Assembly: GCA_965224095.1 (NCBI GenBank)
Contig: OZ245039.1
Span: forward strand, 186,001 to 250,000
Length of the DNA stretch: 64,000 bases
Direction of reading: 5' to 3'
Origin: JBPEWY01 sp965224095
GTDB lineage: Bacteria; Bacteroidota; Bacteroidia; Flavobacteriales; Flavobacteriaceae
Program-made: the position numbers and the translations under genes
Notes under the pieces: generated by a model
What the model saw: the letters and a program-made list of their open reading frames with translations, nothing else
Database searches by the model: none
Told to the model about the DNA's origin: nothing
Shown: positions 63,292 to 64,000 of the stretch, piece after piece
How the letters are laid out: every line of letters starts with the position of its first letter
How positions within the stretch are numbered: the first letter of the stretch is position 1

Positions 63292-64000
63292 ATGTTATCA
63301 GTATCTAATTTATCGGTACAATTTGGAAAGCGAGTGCTTTTTGATGAGGTGAATGTTACTTTCACTCAGGGGAATTGCTATGGAATAATAGGAGCCAACG
63401 GGGCCGGGAAATCTACATTTCTTAAAATCCTTGCTGGTAAAAAAGAACCTACTTCGGGACATGTGCATATGGAACCCGGAAAACGGATGTCTGTTCTCGA
63501 GCAAAATCATTATGCTTATGATGATTTTCCGGTATTGGAAACCGTGGTAATGGGTAATAAACCTCTTTATGAAATTAAGAAAGAAATAGATACGCTGTAT
63601 GAGAATTATTCGGATGAAAATGCGGAACGAATAGGGGAGTTGCAAGTACAGTTTGAGGAGATGAACGGATGGAATGCGGATAGCGATGCAGCCGCTCTTC
63701 TGTCAAATTTAGGGATTTCGGAGAATCTGCATTATACATTAATGTCCGATTTAGACGGAAAGCTAAAGGTCCGCGTGTTGCTCGCTCAGGCATTATTCGG
63801 AAATCCCGATGTGCTTATTATGGATGAGCCTACAAACGATCTGGATTTTGAAACGATAAGCTGGCTGGAGAATTTCCTTGCCCATTACGAGAATACGGTT
63901 ATTGTTGTATCGCATGACCGGCATTTTCTGGATGCGGTTTGTACGCATATTTCGGATATTGATTTCGGGAAAATAAACCATTACAGCGGCAACTATACTT
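63292..64000 (+). CDS. ABC-F family ATPase, N-terminal part (runs off the window)
   Basis: 236 codons from ATG 63292 to the window edge with no stop. It has Walker A GANGAGKST, a degenerate ABC signature LDGKLKVRVLLAQAL, Walker B VLIMDEPTNDLD and VVSHDRHFLD, without membrane segments. This is the first ATPase domain of a soluble ABC-F translation factor, closest to the YbiT branch. ABC-F proteins act on the ribosome (EttA, Uup, YbiT types), some giving antibiotic protection. The second ATPase domain would lie past the window. Confidence 0.9.
   Translation, partial: MLSVSNLSVQFGKRVLFDEVNVTFTQGNCYGIIGANGAGKSTFLKILAGKKEPTSGHVHMEPGKRMSVLEQNHYAYDDFPVLETVVMGNKPLYEIKKEIDTLYENYSDENAERIGELQVQFEEMNGWNADSDAAALLSNLGISENLHYTLMSDLDGKLKVRVLLAQALFGNPDVLIMDEPTNDLDFETISWLENFLAHYENTVIVVSHDRHFLDAVCTHISDIDFGKINHYSGNYT

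Noticed and set aside
1..64000. Mobile elements, prophage genes, CRISPR arrays, restriction or toxin systems
   Set aside because: I saw no transposase, integrase, Cas, restriction or toxin-antitoxin motifs and no tRNA or rRNA on either strand.

Overview
The window is a gene-dense, moderately AT-rich stretch of chromosome that looks like a member of the Flavobacteriaceae (phylum Bacteroidota). The signs are several TAnnTTTG-type -7 boxes, two of them with a TTG/TTTG element at the expected distance; families largely confined to that group (DUF4834, the flavobacterial YfhO protein, a YtxJ-type bacilliredoxin, an iron-sulfur-free endonuclease III, a plant-type glutaminyl cyclotransferase); and many signal peptides followed by Gln at the predicted mature N-terminus. 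I see no phage, transposon, CRISPR array, tRNA or rRNA. Genes lie on both strands in short runs, and converging genes are usually separated by a strong bidirectional hairpin.

Layout. 0-5.8 kb: tail of a zinc metalloprotease, threonine aldolase, YegP-like protein, an OmpA protein with a repeated stalk, YbaB/EbfC and oligopeptidase B. 5.8-10.6 kb: a probable sulfonolipid (capnine) locus, made of a cysteine-synthase-like enzyme (cysteate synthase candidate) and a serine-palmitoyltransferase-like enzyme (cysteate fatty acyltransferase candidate), followed by a convergent GNAT-fold gene and an outer-membrane protein. 10.7-16.2 kb: a tight run DUF4834, YfhO, GT4 glycosyltransferase and Wzx/MATE-like flippase, probably for a surface glycan. 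16.2-18.3 kb: two paralogous secreted YD-like repeat proteins, each behind a sigma-54-type -24/-12 promoter and each with the same 16-base motif at the same distance after the stop codon. 18.5-26.4 kb: UvrA, an ECF sigma factor with a 47-residue gene behind it, endonuclease III, peroxiredoxin, a conserved cytoplasmic protein, an MBL hydrolase and a small membrane-anchored protein.

26.5-35 kb: secreted S15 peptidase, arginase-family enzyme, small membrane protein, APC permease, SDR, a Tat-type lipoprotein with an epimerase fold, GNAT and VOC proteins. 35-39 kb: a 1321-residue secreted protein with TIG, VCBS/FG-GAP, VWA and beta-barrel regions. 39.4-44.3 kb: an accessory-looking minus-strand run of small secreted proteins and lipoproteins with a ChrA transporter. 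44.5-64 kb: ClpB, YtxJ, a lipoprotein with a third sigma-54-like promoter, fumarylacetoacetase, SHMT, M16 protease, an SRPBCC-MOSC fusion, pyrophosphatase, methyltransferase, beta-helix lipoprotein, thioesterase, glutaminyl cyclotransferase, the SRP RNA with a complete Bacteroidota promoter, an SDR, transaldolase, a thioredoxin-fold lipoprotein without the CxxC motif, and the start of an ABC-F ATPase.

Most of the window is housekeeping. The parts that deserve attention are the sulfonolipid genes, the sigma-54-controlled secreted paralogs, the small gene behind the ECF sigma factor, the large VWA/VCBS/barrel protein, and the presence of the glutaminyl cyclotransferase together with many exported proteins that would expose N-terminal Gln.
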